Shown piece after piece: positions 43,746 to 52,203 of a DNA stretch of 64,000 bases; positions within the stretch are counted from its first letter, which is position 1; each line of letters opens with the position of its first letter. Position numbers and translations under genes: made by a program. The notes below the pieces were generated by a model, which worked only from the letters and a program-made list of their open reading frames with translations, had not been told where the DNA came from and searched no databases. The DNA is from Fulvivirga ligni (GTDB lineage: Bacteria; Bacteroidota; Bacteroidia; Cytophagales; Cyclobacteriaceae), in NCBI RefSeq assembly GCF_021389935.1, contig NZ_CP089979.1, positions 4,817,001 through 4,881,000 on the forward strand, given 5' to 3'.

Positions 43746-44744
43746 ATGCAACATTCAAAAATTGTGGGGCTTGGCCATTATGTCCCGGAAAGAGTAGTTA
43801 CTAACGAAGATCTTTCCAAACTTATGGACACTAATGATGAGTGGATTATTGAAAGGACAGGCATCAAAGAAAGGCGTTTTGCAGACCCTGACAAGGACAC
43901 AGTGGCGAATATGGCTGCAAAGGCTGCAAAAATGGCCTTGGAAAGAGCTAATGCAGAAGCTTCAGATATTGATTTCATAGTTTTTGCTACTATCACTCCC
44001 GATTATTTCTTTCCTGGTTCAGGAGTATTGTTACAAAGAGAATTAGGCCTGGGATCAATTCCGGCTCTTGATATAAGAAATGCTTGTTCTGGCTTTATAT
44101 ATGCCCTTTCTGTGGCAGACCAGTTTATTAAAACAGGCATGTACAAAAATGTGCTGGTGGTAGGTGCAGAAATCCAATCTACCGCGCTTGACCTCACTAC
44201 CCGAGGACGAGGAACGGCTGTAATATTTGGAGATGGCGCTGGCGCAGCATTAGTTCGCCCGTCTGATCAGCCTGGCATATTATCTACACATTTACATTCT
44301 GATGGTAATTATGCCGAGGAACTGTACATTAAAGATCCGGGCAGCAGCAGACCTCATGAGGAAAGACAGCCTGAACAAATATTAGACACTGCTTCTTTCA
44401 AGGTACACATGAACGGTAATATGGTTTTTAAACATGCCGTAGTAAAATTTCATGAAGTAATTATGGAGGCCCTGGAGGCCAATCAATTAACTAAAGAAGA
44501 TATTGATTTATTAGTACCTCATCAGGCTAACCTGCGCATAAGCAACTATATTCAGGAAAAACTTGGATTACCTGAGCAAAAGGTGTATAATAACATCATG
44601 AGGTATGGTAACACTACTGCAGGCTCTATACCTATTGCTATGAGTGAAGCTTGGGCAGAAGGTAAAATCAAAGAAGGAGACCTTATTTGTCTGGCAGCAT
44701 TTGGAAGTGGATTTACATGGGCTTCCGCATTAATACGTTGGTAA
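43746..44744 (+). CDS. fabH: 3-oxoacyl-ACP synthase III (KAS III)
   Basis: 332 residues from the ATG at 43746 (MQHSKIVGLGHYVPERVVTN); a reading from 43716 would add ten residues that do not look like FabH. Catalytic Cys114 (IRNACSGFIYAL), His259 (LVPHQANLRI) and Asn289 (MRYGNTTAGSIP) form the KAS III Cys-His-Asn triad. GDGAGAALV is also present. KAS III condenses an acyl-CoA starter with malonyl-ACP to begin fatty-acid synthesis in the cytosol; in Bacteroidota this may prefer branched starters, which cannot be judged here. Two small uncharacterised genes follow on the same strand. Confidence 0.93.
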   Translation: MQHSKIVGLGHYVPERVVTNEDLSKLMDTNDEWIIERTGIKERRFADPDKDTVANMAAKAAKMALERANAEASDIDFIVFATITPDYFFPGSGVLLQRELGLGSIPALDIRNACSGFIYALSVADQFIKTGMYKNVLVVGAEIQSTALDLTTRGRGTAVIFGDGAGAALVRPSDQPGILSTHLHSDGNYAEELYIKDPGSSRPHEERQPEQILDTASFKVHMNGNMVFKHAVVKFHEVIMEALEANQLTKEDIDLLVPHQANLRISNYIQEKLGLPEQKVYNNIMRYGNTTAGSIPIAMSEAWAEGKIKEGDLICLAAFGSGFTWASALIRW

Positions 44745-44760
44745 TATTTAACAAAAATCC

Positions 44761-44778
44761 GAGCTGATTATTCAGCTC
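44761..44778 (+). other. Hairpin between fabH and the next gene
   Basis: GAGCTGA, four bases, TCAGCTC: a perfect 7-bp stem 16 bases after the fabH stop. No T-run follows, so it may be an RNA-processing or attenuating hairpin rather than a terminator. Confidence 0.45.
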
Positions 44779-44789
44779 ATATACTACAT

Positions 44790-45014
44790 ATGAAAACTAC
44801 AGTTTATAACCCAAGTGAATTAGAGGTGGAGTTCGCCAAAGCACTAGAAAACATTAAAGATCAATTAGAAAGTAATTTACCTGGTAACAGAATTATAGAT
44901 ATTGAAAATCGTATTCAGACAGATAATCCTATTGTAAGATTTAAGCTTCAGGATGCCGATGGTGATCCCCATGAGATTGTAGTGAAAGTAATTCAGACTC
45001 CTGATAAATTTTAA
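44790..45014 (+). CDS. Small conserved-type protein of unknown function
   Basis: 74 residues, soluble, acidic: MKTTVYNPSELEVEFAKALENIKDQLE then NRIIDIENRIQTDNPIVRFKLQDADGDPHEIVVKVIQ. It has an amphipathic helix followed by strands and no signal peptide. I do not recognise the family. It stands between fabH and another unknown gene (TTG start two bases past its stop), so the three are probably co-transcribed. Confidence 0.7.
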   Translation: MKTTVYNPSELEVEFAKALENIKDQLESNLPGNRIIDIENRIQTDNPIVRFKLQDADGDPHEIVVKVIQTPDKF

Positions 45015-45016
45015 TA

Positions 45017-45568
45017 TTGTTTTCTGACAAAGAATTTAACTATTTATCAGACCAGGATTTCCTAATTACCAAAAGGGTAATCACAGATAAGGTAATCACA
45101 TTATTTTCAGAGCTGGAAGGAGAACTCAAGCAATTGGTTAATAACCAGGACTTTAGTTTTCCTTCTGGCACTTTATCCAAATCTGGAAAAATATCTAAGG
45201 GAGAAAATTACAGAGGCCTGCCCTATGTCATTCTGGACTATCCCAGACTACTCAAAAAGGATGATATTTTCGCATACAGAACTATTTTTTGGTGGGGAAA
45301 CTTCTTTACCAATACCTTTCAAATAAGCACAAATCATTCAAAATATATCAAACCCAATACGGTGAGATCAGATTATGAGCTTTACCTACAAACTCAGGGA
45401 GATTTGTGGGACCACAGCTTGCAGTCGGCCACATTAGTGAAAGAAGTTAATCTACAAAAGCATCTTAGTGACGCAGATTTTCTAAAGATCAGTCAAAAGA
45501 TTCCTTTGAAAAAGGTAGATGATTTAAAAAGAGGAAGTATCCAGTTTTTAAATCAAATAATGAGTTAA
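45017..45568 (+). CDS. Uncharacterised cytosolic protein, TTG start
   Basis: 183 residues read from TTG at 45017, two bases after the preceding stop. Soluble, charged: FSDKEFNYLSDQDFLITKRVITDKVITLFSELEGEL, then GKISKGENYRGLPYVILDYPRLLKKDDIFAYRTIFWWGNFFTNTFQIS. The tight packing with the 74-residue protein and fabH suggests coupled expression. Function unknown. Confidence 0.68.
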   Translation: MFSDKEFNYLSDQDFLITKRVITDKVITLFSELEGELKQLVNNQDFSFPSGTLSKSGKISKGENYRGLPYVILDYPRLLKKDDIFAYRTIFWWGNFFTNTFQISTNHSKYIKPNTVRSDYELYLQTQGDLWDHSLQSATLVKEVNLQKHLSDADFLKISQKIPLKKVDDLKRGSIQFLNQIMS

Positions 45569-45573
45569 AGAAA

Positions 45574-45600
45574 AAGGTGGTTGCTTAACACAACCACCTT
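45574..45600. terminator. Bidirectional terminator between convergent operons
   Basis: AAGGTGGTTG, seven bases, CAACCACCTT: perfect 10-bp stem followed by T-rich DNA on both strands. It ends the fabH operon (plus strand) and the SusCD operon (minus strand). Confidence 0.88.
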
Positions 45601-45605
45601 TTATT

Positions 45606-46058
45606 TTAGTTTGTAATGCCGTTGTAAATAACTCCGTTGGCTTCCACAACATAATCATCTCCCGGATCACCAGACATTTGAAGGTACCTCCATTCTACAT
45701 GAATACTATCCTTTTCAGGAAAGACTTCACCTTCTATATTCACTACCTCACCATGAAGGAGATCATCTCCTTCTGTAGTAAAGAACTTATTGCCTTCCAT
45801 TTTCACTCTCACCTTTGATTCGTAAAAGTTAGCATCCTCTAACCAAAGAGAATCTTCGGCCGCTGCAGTATTGCTAATAACTATGGTTACATGATCATCT
45901 ACTACAAATGGCTGACTTAAGTGCATATCTACCACATATTCTCCTACCACATTAGTATAGGGGAGAACTACCTTATCATATTCATTTTCCGTACATCCCC
46001 AGGCTAATATACCTATGGATAGTACTGATATCATCTTAGTTATTTTTTTCATATCCAT
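45606..46058 (-). CDS. Small SusCD-associated lipoprotein (putative lipid-binding family)
   Basis: 150 residues starting MDMKKITKM; the second ATG at 46052 would also serve. Lipid Cys22 (SIGILAWGC). Strand-rich mature part: YDKVVLPYTNVVGEYVVDMHLSQPF and EDSLWLEDANFYESKVRVKMEGNKF, ending VEANGVIYNGITN. The layout matches the small lipoproteins annotated as putative lipid-binding hydrolases in SusCD loci. As the last gene of the SusCD operon it is probably a surface accessory protein. The name is family-based; no enzyme activity is implied. Confidence 0.72.
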   Translation of the reverse strand: MDMKKITKMISVLSIGILAWGCTENEYDKVVLPYTNVVGEYVVDMHLSQPFVVDDHVTIVISNTAAAEDSLWLEDANFYESKVRVKMEGNKFFTTEGDDLLHGEVVNIEGEVFPEKDSIHVEWRYLQMSGDPGDDYVVEANGVIYNGITN

Positions 46059-46060
46059 CT

Positions 46061-46687
46061 TTATTGTTTCTGTAGCACTCTATTTAAAGTAACTCCTGTG
46101 TTAGGCGGATCTAGCAGTGTAAAACTCATACTCAGGCCATCAACCGTAATAGTTCCTGAGCCTTCATATCTACCAAATCTGGAATTCTGAATAGGAACTA
46201 AAATTTGATCACCACCAGTGTGTATGAAAGCACCTGCTACACCATTAGTATCACCCCAAAGATTATTACTGGTATAGTATCCAGAAGCCTGTTTTGTGTA
46301 GGTAGTTGTGGTAGTACCTCTTACGTAGGCACCCGATAGATCCACTCCACTTACATCTTCAGAAGTAACTATTACTAACCTTTGTGCGGTACCATCAAAG
46401 CCATCGCTATTGGTAGCACTGTAAGTTACTGTGTACTGACCTGGCGTAGTGGCATTCACTGTTCCCAGCACAGTAACCTCAAGCTCCTGACCATCTTCAG
46501 TGGCCACAACTCCTGGTTCTGAATATGAACCTCCTGCCACGATGGATATGATTGCGTCACCCTCCAGCTCGAACACCGGATAGTTAGTTATGAACGATAC
46601 ATCATCTGTTTCTTCATCTTCACATGAGAACATGCTAAATGATGCCAGCATAAATAATAGGATATATATTTTATTTATATGTTTCAT
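46061..46687 (-). CDS. Ig-like surface lipoprotein of the SusCD locus (DUF5011/DUF5012 type)
   Basis: 208 residues from the ATG at 46687; a longer frame from 46717 would overlap susD. Signal with lipid Cys22 (MLASFSMFSC). A DUF5011-like Ig domain (about 30-110: SIVAGGSYSEPGVVATEDG, TPGQYTVTYSATNSDGFDG) is followed by a C-terminal domain SGAYVRGTTTTTYTKQASGYY. This corresponds to the surface glycan- or nutrient-binding lipoproteins (SusE/F position) of SusCD loci. It lies between susD and the small lipoprotein gene. Confidence 0.82.
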   Translation of the reverse strand: MKHINKIYILLFMLASFSMFSCEDEETDDVSFITNYPVFELEGDAIISIVAGGSYSEPGVVATEDGQELEVTVLGTVNATTPGQYTVTYSATNSDGFDGTAQRLVIVTSEDVSGVDLSGAYVRGTTTTTYTKQASGYYTSNNLWGDTNGVAGAFIHTGGDQILVPIQNSRFGRYEGSGTITVDGLSMSFTLLDPPNTGVTLNRVLQKQ

Positions 46688-46698
46688 GATTTTAAGTT

Positions 46699-48159
46699 TT
46701 ATGAAGGATCCCACCATACTCTTTCGATTACCTGTCTTTGTCCGCCGGCAGCAGTGAGGTTATCACCATTGTTATCCTGCTCAGTGGATGGATAAGGCAA
46801 TCTCTTAGGAAAGATGTCTCCGGTTACGTTATTAGGTGTGGCTACAAAGAAATCAGGATATCCTGTTCTAAGATGCTCAAAATAAGCCTCCACGCCCTGA
46901 AAATTGGCAAATGCCACCCATTTTTGAGTGATAATGAACTTAATCTGGTCACCTTGAGTGGCTGGAAACTCATAAACATCACCAGCACCATAGTAATCAG
47001 AAGCATTGGAAACTCCTAGCTTGGCAAAAGACGCCTCAACTCCTTCTTCATAAAGCTCCTGAGCATCACCACTAACACCATATCTAACCACGGCCTCTGC
47101 TTGTAAAAATTTACTCTCTGCAGCACTCATAAATACCACCGGTGTGGTTGCCGTTACGGCAGGCTGCGAAAGGTTCTTAGCAGTAGCAAAACCCGGATTG
47201 GTATAATCACCCTGGTCTAAACCTACTTGTGGACCTCCTGCTGCTGGAGAGTCATAAATAGCATCCAGCCTTGGATCTGCATTATCCTGAAGGTATTGAA
47301 GCAAAGTATTAGATGCAGCAATATCTACATAACCACGACCATTACCATCAGTACTGATCTGAGTAGCAAAGAATGGGTTTCTATAGTTTTGCACATCTAT
47401 GAACTCAGCCATTTCAGCATCAGCCTCTAAGAACTGGGCTCCGCTGGCAAATAATGCCTGGATACCAGCCTGAGCTACATTAGCTCTGGCTTCTGACTGC
47501 CTCATGTAGATTTTCAATTTTAGTGTATTGGCAAAACGCACCCAATTATCCATATCACCCTGAAAAACAACATCTTCATTGCCCACAGTACGCACATTAC
47601 TCAAAGATCTATCTTTAGCTAAAGCCGCATCTAACTTTACAATCAGGTTATCATAAATATCCTGGCCGTTATCAAACTTAGGGGTGGTGTTCTCTGTTCC
47701 AAGAAGTGCTTCCGAATATGGGATCTTGTCATAAAAGTCAGCCAGCACCTGATAGGTGTAAGCCTTCATCACCTCTGCGATAAGAAAGTAATTCCAATCT
47801 TCATTAGCCGCAGCCTGTTTAGACACAAATTCAAAATCATTCAATGCCCCAGCATACATTTCTACATACTGTCTGTTGTAGCTACTTTCGTCAATATTGT
47901 AGTTATCTACATTTGCATATTGGTTAGCTCCTGTAGACTGCGTCCACTGCTGAGCCCAGATACTGCCCAGCACCTGCCATTGTCCTCCCAAAGTAAAAGC
48001 TACGGAGCTCATACCAGCCGGCAGAACCAGCTCTACGGTAGCCGTGGCAGGGTTGTTCGGATCGTCATTTACATCCAAATAATTATCTTCACAAGCCGTA
48101 GATACAATCAATAACGACAGCAGTAACAGGCTTACTTTTTTAAATATTTTCATCTTCAT
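46699..48159 (-). CDS. SusD/RagB-like nutrient-binding outer-membrane lipoprotein
   Basis: 486 residues. Signal with lipid Cys23 (LLSLLIVSTAC) followed by EDNYLDVNDDPNNPATATVELVLP, the opening of the SusD-like family. Helical TPR-like scaffold stretches include WNYFLIAEVMKAYTYQVLADFYDKIPYSEAL and RFANTLKLKIYMRQSE, and the C-terminus has RLPYPSTEQDNN and RVWWDPS. SusD covers the SusC barrel and captures substrate at the cell surface. Ten bases behind susC on the same strand. Substrate unknown. Confidence 0.92.
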   Translation of the reverse strand: MKMKIFKKVSLLLLSLLIVSTACEDNYLDVNDDPNNPATATVELVLPAGMSSVAFTLGGQWQVLGSIWAQQWTQSTGANQYANVDNYNIDESSYNRQYVEMYAGALNDFEFVSKQAAANEDWNYFLIAEVMKAYTYQVLADFYDKIPYSEALLGTENTTPKFDNGQDIYDNLIVKLDAALAKDRSLSNVRTVGNEDVVFQGDMDNWVRFANTLKLKIYMRQSEARANVAQAGIQALFASGAQFLEADAEMAEFIDVQNYRNPFFATQISTDGNGRGYVDIAASNTLLQYLQDNADPRLDAIYDSPAAGGPQVGLDQGDYTNPGFATAKNLSQPAVTATTPVVFMSAAESKFLQAEAVVRYGVSGDAQELYEEGVEASFAKLGVSNASDYYGAGDVYEFPATQGDQIKFIITQKWVAFANFQGVEAYFEHLRTGYPDFFVATPNNVTGDIFPKRLPYPSTEQDNNGDNLTAAGGQRQVIERVWWDPS

Positions 48160-48168
48160 TGTTTTTAA

Positions 48169-51100
48169 TTAAAATGTGAACCTGAGATTTACACCGTAAC
48201 TTCTAGTGGTAGGAGTAGCTCCAAACTCACCGAACTCTGAATTAATATCTGTACCGAATGTGGTCTGCTCCGGATCAATGAAAAGGTTCTCTTCAGGCAC
48301 CCATAGCAATAGGTTTCTACCTACCAGACTCACCTGTACATTTCCAAATGGTGTTTTATTAAGGATAGACTGCGGTAAATTATAAGCAATTACCAGCTCT
48401 CTTAACTTTACAAATGACTTATCTACAAAGAATGATTTATCCAGGTCAAAGCCACCACCAGACCAGAAATTCTGAAGTGAATTGTCAGTGTGAGATATTT
48501 GCTGGGTATTCTCTATGTAAACAGGATCTCCATTATCGTCCACCACCAAATTACCAGAACCATCTGTAGCCTGAACTACTGAATTAGGCACAATAAATGG
48601 TCTTCTGTCATTGTACAAAGTTTGTGGAGCCGTACCGGCAAAGTAGCCTAAAGAAGCAGTTCTACTATATAACATACCCCCCTGTCTTACATCAAAAGTG
48701 GCGGATAGTGAAAAGCCTTTGTAACTCAACTTGTTGTTAAAGCCACCTACCCAGTCATACTGTGTGGTACCTATAACCTGCTTTTCAGGATTAGCAATAG
48801 GTGTACCTGAAGCATCTACTACAATATTTCCCTGGTTATCCATCAATGGCACACTTCCTTCTATTTCGAAGGCCGGCCCTCCTACTCTTGCTATCAATGA
48901 GTTACCTGAAAGACCACCCACAGCTATTTGCTTAGGACCTCCCAAATCTTCGATCTTAGAATCGTTTTTACTCCAGTTAAAGGATATATCCCATTGGAAA
49001 TCATTGGTTTTTATAGGAATAGCAGAAAGTAAGAGTTCTATACCTTTGTTTCTCAACTTAGCAATGTTCAACACCTGGCTGGTATAACCTGTAGACGCCG
49101 TGAGAGGAACAGTAAGGATGTTTTCTTCTACTTTTCTATCATAATAAGTCGCATCTAATGTGATTCTGTTATTTAAGAAACGTGCGTCTATACCAAATTC
49201 TATTTCAGTAGAAATCTCCGGCTGCAGATTGGGGTTTCCTATCACATTACTCACTTCATAAGCCGCTATGCTTTGCGCTATTGGTGAGCTCAGATTGATA
49301 AATCCATCAGTCTGATCAGATTGTACAAACACTGATTTTACGCTATATGGATCAGCATCTTTACCTACTTTAGCCCAAGCTGTTCTCAATTTCAGATATG
49401 ACAAAACATTGCTTTCCAAGCTTAAAGCTGAGGTAACATCCAATCCAAGATTTACACCAGGATAAAAGAATGATCTATTTTCCTTTGGCAAGGTAGATGA
49501 CCAGTCATTTCTGGCTGTAGCCGTTAAGAATAGGTAATCTTTAAAGGCGAGGTCTACCTGTCCATAAGCACCGTATAACCTCCTCAAGTTTTCTGTTGTG
49601 GTGGCTGTGGGTGTGTTAGCTGTGTTCGTAATGTTGTAAAACTCTGGAATCACCAAATCATTAATTTGGGTGAAATGATTAATAGATTGCCTTTGGTTAA
49701 TGTTATAGCCTAGCATTACGCCAAGATTTAAATCAGGAGTAAGATCCCTGTTAATGTTCAGCAAAATGTCAGTATTAAACTCTCTGGTGTATAAAGTTTG
49801 AATGCTATAATTACCAGGGTTTGTACTGCTACTGTTAGCGCCTACCACGGTAGCCTTGGGCTGCCATTGCTCCCACTCTGTTCGAGCCACATCGGTACCT
49901 ACTCTGGCCGTAAGAGATATCCAGTCAGTAGCTTGGTATGTGGTCTCTACATTACCATAAAACCTATCAATAGTAGCTTTAGAGCCAAACTTTTTCAACA
50001 CATACCATGGGTTAATGGTAAATGGTGAATAGTAGTTATCAAGATTATTGAACTTATTATCAATATCACGAAGTTCTAACAATGGAATGTCTCTAGGCGT
50101 CTGAAGCACGTTATTATATACCGTGGACCCTTGCCCTGTCGGTACAAAGCTTGATTTGGTTCTGGCATAGTTTACAGATGCTGAGCTCTTGAATTTCTCA
50201 GAAAGTTGAGAAGCCCCTCTTACGGCAATAGTGTTTCTTAAATAAGAATCCACATCGGTAGGCATAATACCATCGGCATCTACATTAGAGTATGATAGGT
50301 AGTAATTGGACTTATCATTGCCCCCTTGCAGTGCCACGGAGTTAGAAAACGTCTTTCCTGTTTCAAAAAACTCTTTCACATTATCCTCCAGGGCAGCATA
50401 CGGCTTAACCCTTTGCTGGTTATCTACAATATTACCCCAAGGCTGATCCTCACCTGTAAACTTAGAGCCCCAACTGGTATTCTCTGTAAGATAGTCTCTG
50501 GTAGAACCATAAAACCCCTGACCTCTTTCGTTTTGGAAATCAGGCAGTTTAAGTACGTTATCAAAAACCACTGAAGAGGCCACTGTAATTTCAGCTTTCT
50601 TTCCTCTTTTAGCTGCTCCACTACCGTTTTTAGTAGTAATGATGATAACACCTGCCGCCGCACGAGAACCATAAAGCGCACTTGCCGCAGCACCTTTTAG
50701 TACGGTTACAGAGGCAATATCTTCAGGGTTAATATCATTGATACGATTACCAAAGTCAGAAGCTCCGCTAAGTGAGCTGTTACCTGTGAACGAGTTATTT
50801 ACAGGTACACCATCTACCACATAGAGCGGATTATTACCCCCACTGAGGGATGTAAAACCTCTGATTATCACCTTATTAGATGATCCTGGAGCACCGGAAC
50901 TACCGGATATTTGAGCACCAGCCACCTTACCTTGTAATGAACTTAGTACGCTGGAAGTTCTTGCCTGAGTTAGCTCTTCAGTATTAACTGATGTAGCGGA
51001 ATAACCTAGCTTTCTGCCTTCCTTTTCAACCCCAATAGCAGTAATTACCACTACCTCACTGAGTTGCTGTACATCAGAAGCCATTTGAATATCTACAACA

Positions 51101-51372
51101 GACTGAGCTCCTACCTCTACCTCTTGAGACTGCAGGCCGATAAATGTGAATACAAGTACGCCATTAGATTCAGGCACGGAAATGGAATAATTACCATCAA
51201 TATCTGTTACCGTACCTTTAGTAGTCCCTTTTAAAATTACGTTTACCCCTGGCAGAGCAGTACCCTCATCCAGGGATGTTACCTTACCGGTAACCGTCTT
51301 CTCCTGAGCCCACGAATGGGAGACCCCTATCGCGAATATCAAAACAAAACTACATAGTAAAAACTTCTTCAT
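48169..51372 (-). CDS. SusC/RagA-family TonB-linked outer-membrane transporter
   Basis: 1067 residues. Signal peptide (VLIFAIGVSHSWAQ), carboxypeptidase-like domain (about 26-110: KTVTGKVTSLDEGTALPGVNVILKG), plug (about 118-225: LSSLQGKVAGAQISG, NPLYVVDGVPVNN, VLKGAAASALYGSRAA) and a long barrel ending TTRSYGVNLRFTF. The SusC signature is complete. It exports nothing but imports oligosaccharides or peptides with SusD, driven by TonB. It is the first gene of the four-gene locus and is preceded by the NarL-type regulator gene (terminator between). Confidence 0.95.
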   Translation of the reverse strand: MKKFLLCSFVLIFAIGVSHSWAQEKTVTGKVTSLDEGTALPGVNVILKGTTKGTVTDIDGNYSISVPESNGVLVFTFIGLQSQEVEVGAQSVVDIQMASDVQQLSEVVVITAIGVEKEGRKLGYSATSVNTEELTQARTSSVLSSLQGKVAGAQISGSSGAPGSSNKVIIRGFTSLSGGNNPLYVVDGVPVNNSFTGNSSLSGASDFGNRINDINPEDIASVTVLKGAAASALYGSRAAAGVIIITTKNGSGAAKRGKKAEITVASSVVFDNVLKLPDFQNERGQGFYGSTRDYLTENTSWGSKFTGEDQPWGNIVDNQQRVKPYAALEDNVKEFFETGKTFSNSVALQGGNDKSNYYLSYSNVDADGIMPTDVDSYLRNTIAVRGASQLSEKFKSSASVNYARTKSSFVPTGQGSTVYNNVLQTPRDIPLLELRDIDNKFNNLDNYYSPFTINPWYVLKKFGSKATIDRFYGNVETTYQATDWISLTARVGTDVARTEWEQWQPKATVVGANSSSTNPGNYSIQTLYTREFNTDILLNINRDLTPDLNLGVMLGYNINQRQSINHFTQINDLVIPEFYNITNTANTPTATTTENLRRLYGAYGQVDLAFKDYLFLTATARNDWSSTLPKENRSFFYPGVNLGLDVTSALSLESNVLSYLKLRTAWAKVGKDADPYSVKSVFVQSDQTDGFINLSSPIAQSIAAYEVSNVIGNPNLQPEISTEIEFGIDARFLNNRITLDATYYDRKVEENILTVPLTASTGYTSQVLNIAKLRNKGIELLLSAIPIKTNDFQWDISFNWSKNDSKIEDLGGPKQIAVGGLSGNSLIARVGGPAFEIEGSVPLMDNQGNIVVDASGTPIANPEKQVIGTTQYDWVGGFNNKLSYKGFSLSATFDVRQGGMLYSRTASLGYFAGTAPQTLYNDRRPFIVPNSVVQATDGSGNLVVDDNGDPVYIENTQQISHTDNSLQNFWSGGGFDLDKSFFVDKSFVKLRELVIAYNLPQSILNKTPFGNVQVSLVGRNLLLWVPEENLFIDPEQTTFGTDINSEFGEFGATPTTRSYGVNLRFTF

Positions 51373-51475
51373 ATTTTACTGTTTATGTTATAATTGAAAA
51401 ACCAGTGCTTTTCTTACCACTGTGAGAGAATGGCAAAGAGTGGCACTTTGATTCAAAGGTCACTAAACAGCTTTC

Positions 51476-51511
51476 AATAAAAATCCCCCATAATTATTGA
51501 ATTTGGGGGAT
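51476..51511 (-). terminator. Terminator of the NarL-type regulator operon
   Basis: On the minus strand ATCCCCC and GGGGGAT form a perfect 7-bp stem with a 15-base loop followed by TTTT and more T-rich DNA. It separates the regulator gene from susC, which therefore needs its own promoter in 51373-51475; no clear consensus was found there. Confidence 0.8.
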
Positions 51512-51553
51512 TAAATTTCACGCAAACTTGGTGATAATATGAAGGCTAAAAAG

Positions 51554-52183
51554 CTAAATCAGCTTCTCTTTGGTGGCCTTAGCTATGGCCTCCGATTTAC
51601 TATTCACCTGAAGTTTTGAGTAGATATTTTTTATGTGAGATTTGGCCGTTTCCTTAGTTATAAACAGCTCCTGTGCTATCATGCTATAGCTTTTACCTTT
51701 GGCCAGAAGCTCAAGCACTTCTGTCTCTCGGGGAGATAAAGGAGAATTGGGATTCTTCTGAAACGAGTTCACCACCAGCTTAGCAATTTTGCTGCTCATT
51801 GGGGCTCCCCCTTTTGTGACCTCATCTATAGCATCTAATAGTTCTGAGTGGGAGGTATTCTTTGTAATATATCCCGAAGCTCCAGCGCATAAAGCCTGAA
51901 AAACTAACTCGCTATTTTCATAGATGGTGTTCACTAATATCTCTATTACCGGGTTCTTTTTCTTTATGATAGAAATAGCTTCTATACCATTGATGCCTGG
52001 AAGCTCTAAATCCATCAATATTATCTCCGGCTTATCCTTTTTAAGGTTTTTGATACAATCTTCCGCATTATCATATGTATTAACCACAAAATAGTTACTT
52101 ACACTGTTGATGATTAAAGAAAATCCCTCTCTTACCGCGTCATTATCCTCTACAATGACAATTCTTGACCTAAAATAACTCAT
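51554..52183 (-). CDS. NarL/LuxR-family response regulator
   Basis: 209 residues. Receiver with Glu12/Asp13 and phospho-acceptor Asp58 (IILMDLELPGING), Lys at YITKNT, and a LuxR-type helix-turn-helix (about 145-205: LSPRETEVLELLAKGKSYSMIAQELF then KSHIKNIYSKLQ). It lies 20 bases after the propeller kinase gene, on the same strand, so the pair is an operon and this is its natural partner. The SusCD locus immediately downstream is the best candidate target. Confidence 0.93.
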   Translation of the reverse strand: MSYFRSRIVIVEDNDAVREGFSLIINSVSNYFVVNTYDNAEDCIKNLKKDKPEIILMDLELPGINGIEAISIIKKKNPVIEILVNTIYENSELVFQALCAGASGYITKNTSHSELLDAIDEVTKGGAPMSSKIAKLVVNSFQKNPNSPLSPRETEVLELLAKGKSYSMIAQELFITKETAKSHIKNIYSKLQVNSKSEAIAKATKEKLI

Positions 52184-52203
52184 GTTGTTGTTGTTTTTGC
52201 TTG

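Noticed and set aside
50424-50693. Frames inside and opposite large receptor and kinase genes
   Set aside because: They lie wholly within confident genes in other frames or on the other strand, and show no coherent domain or signal pattern.
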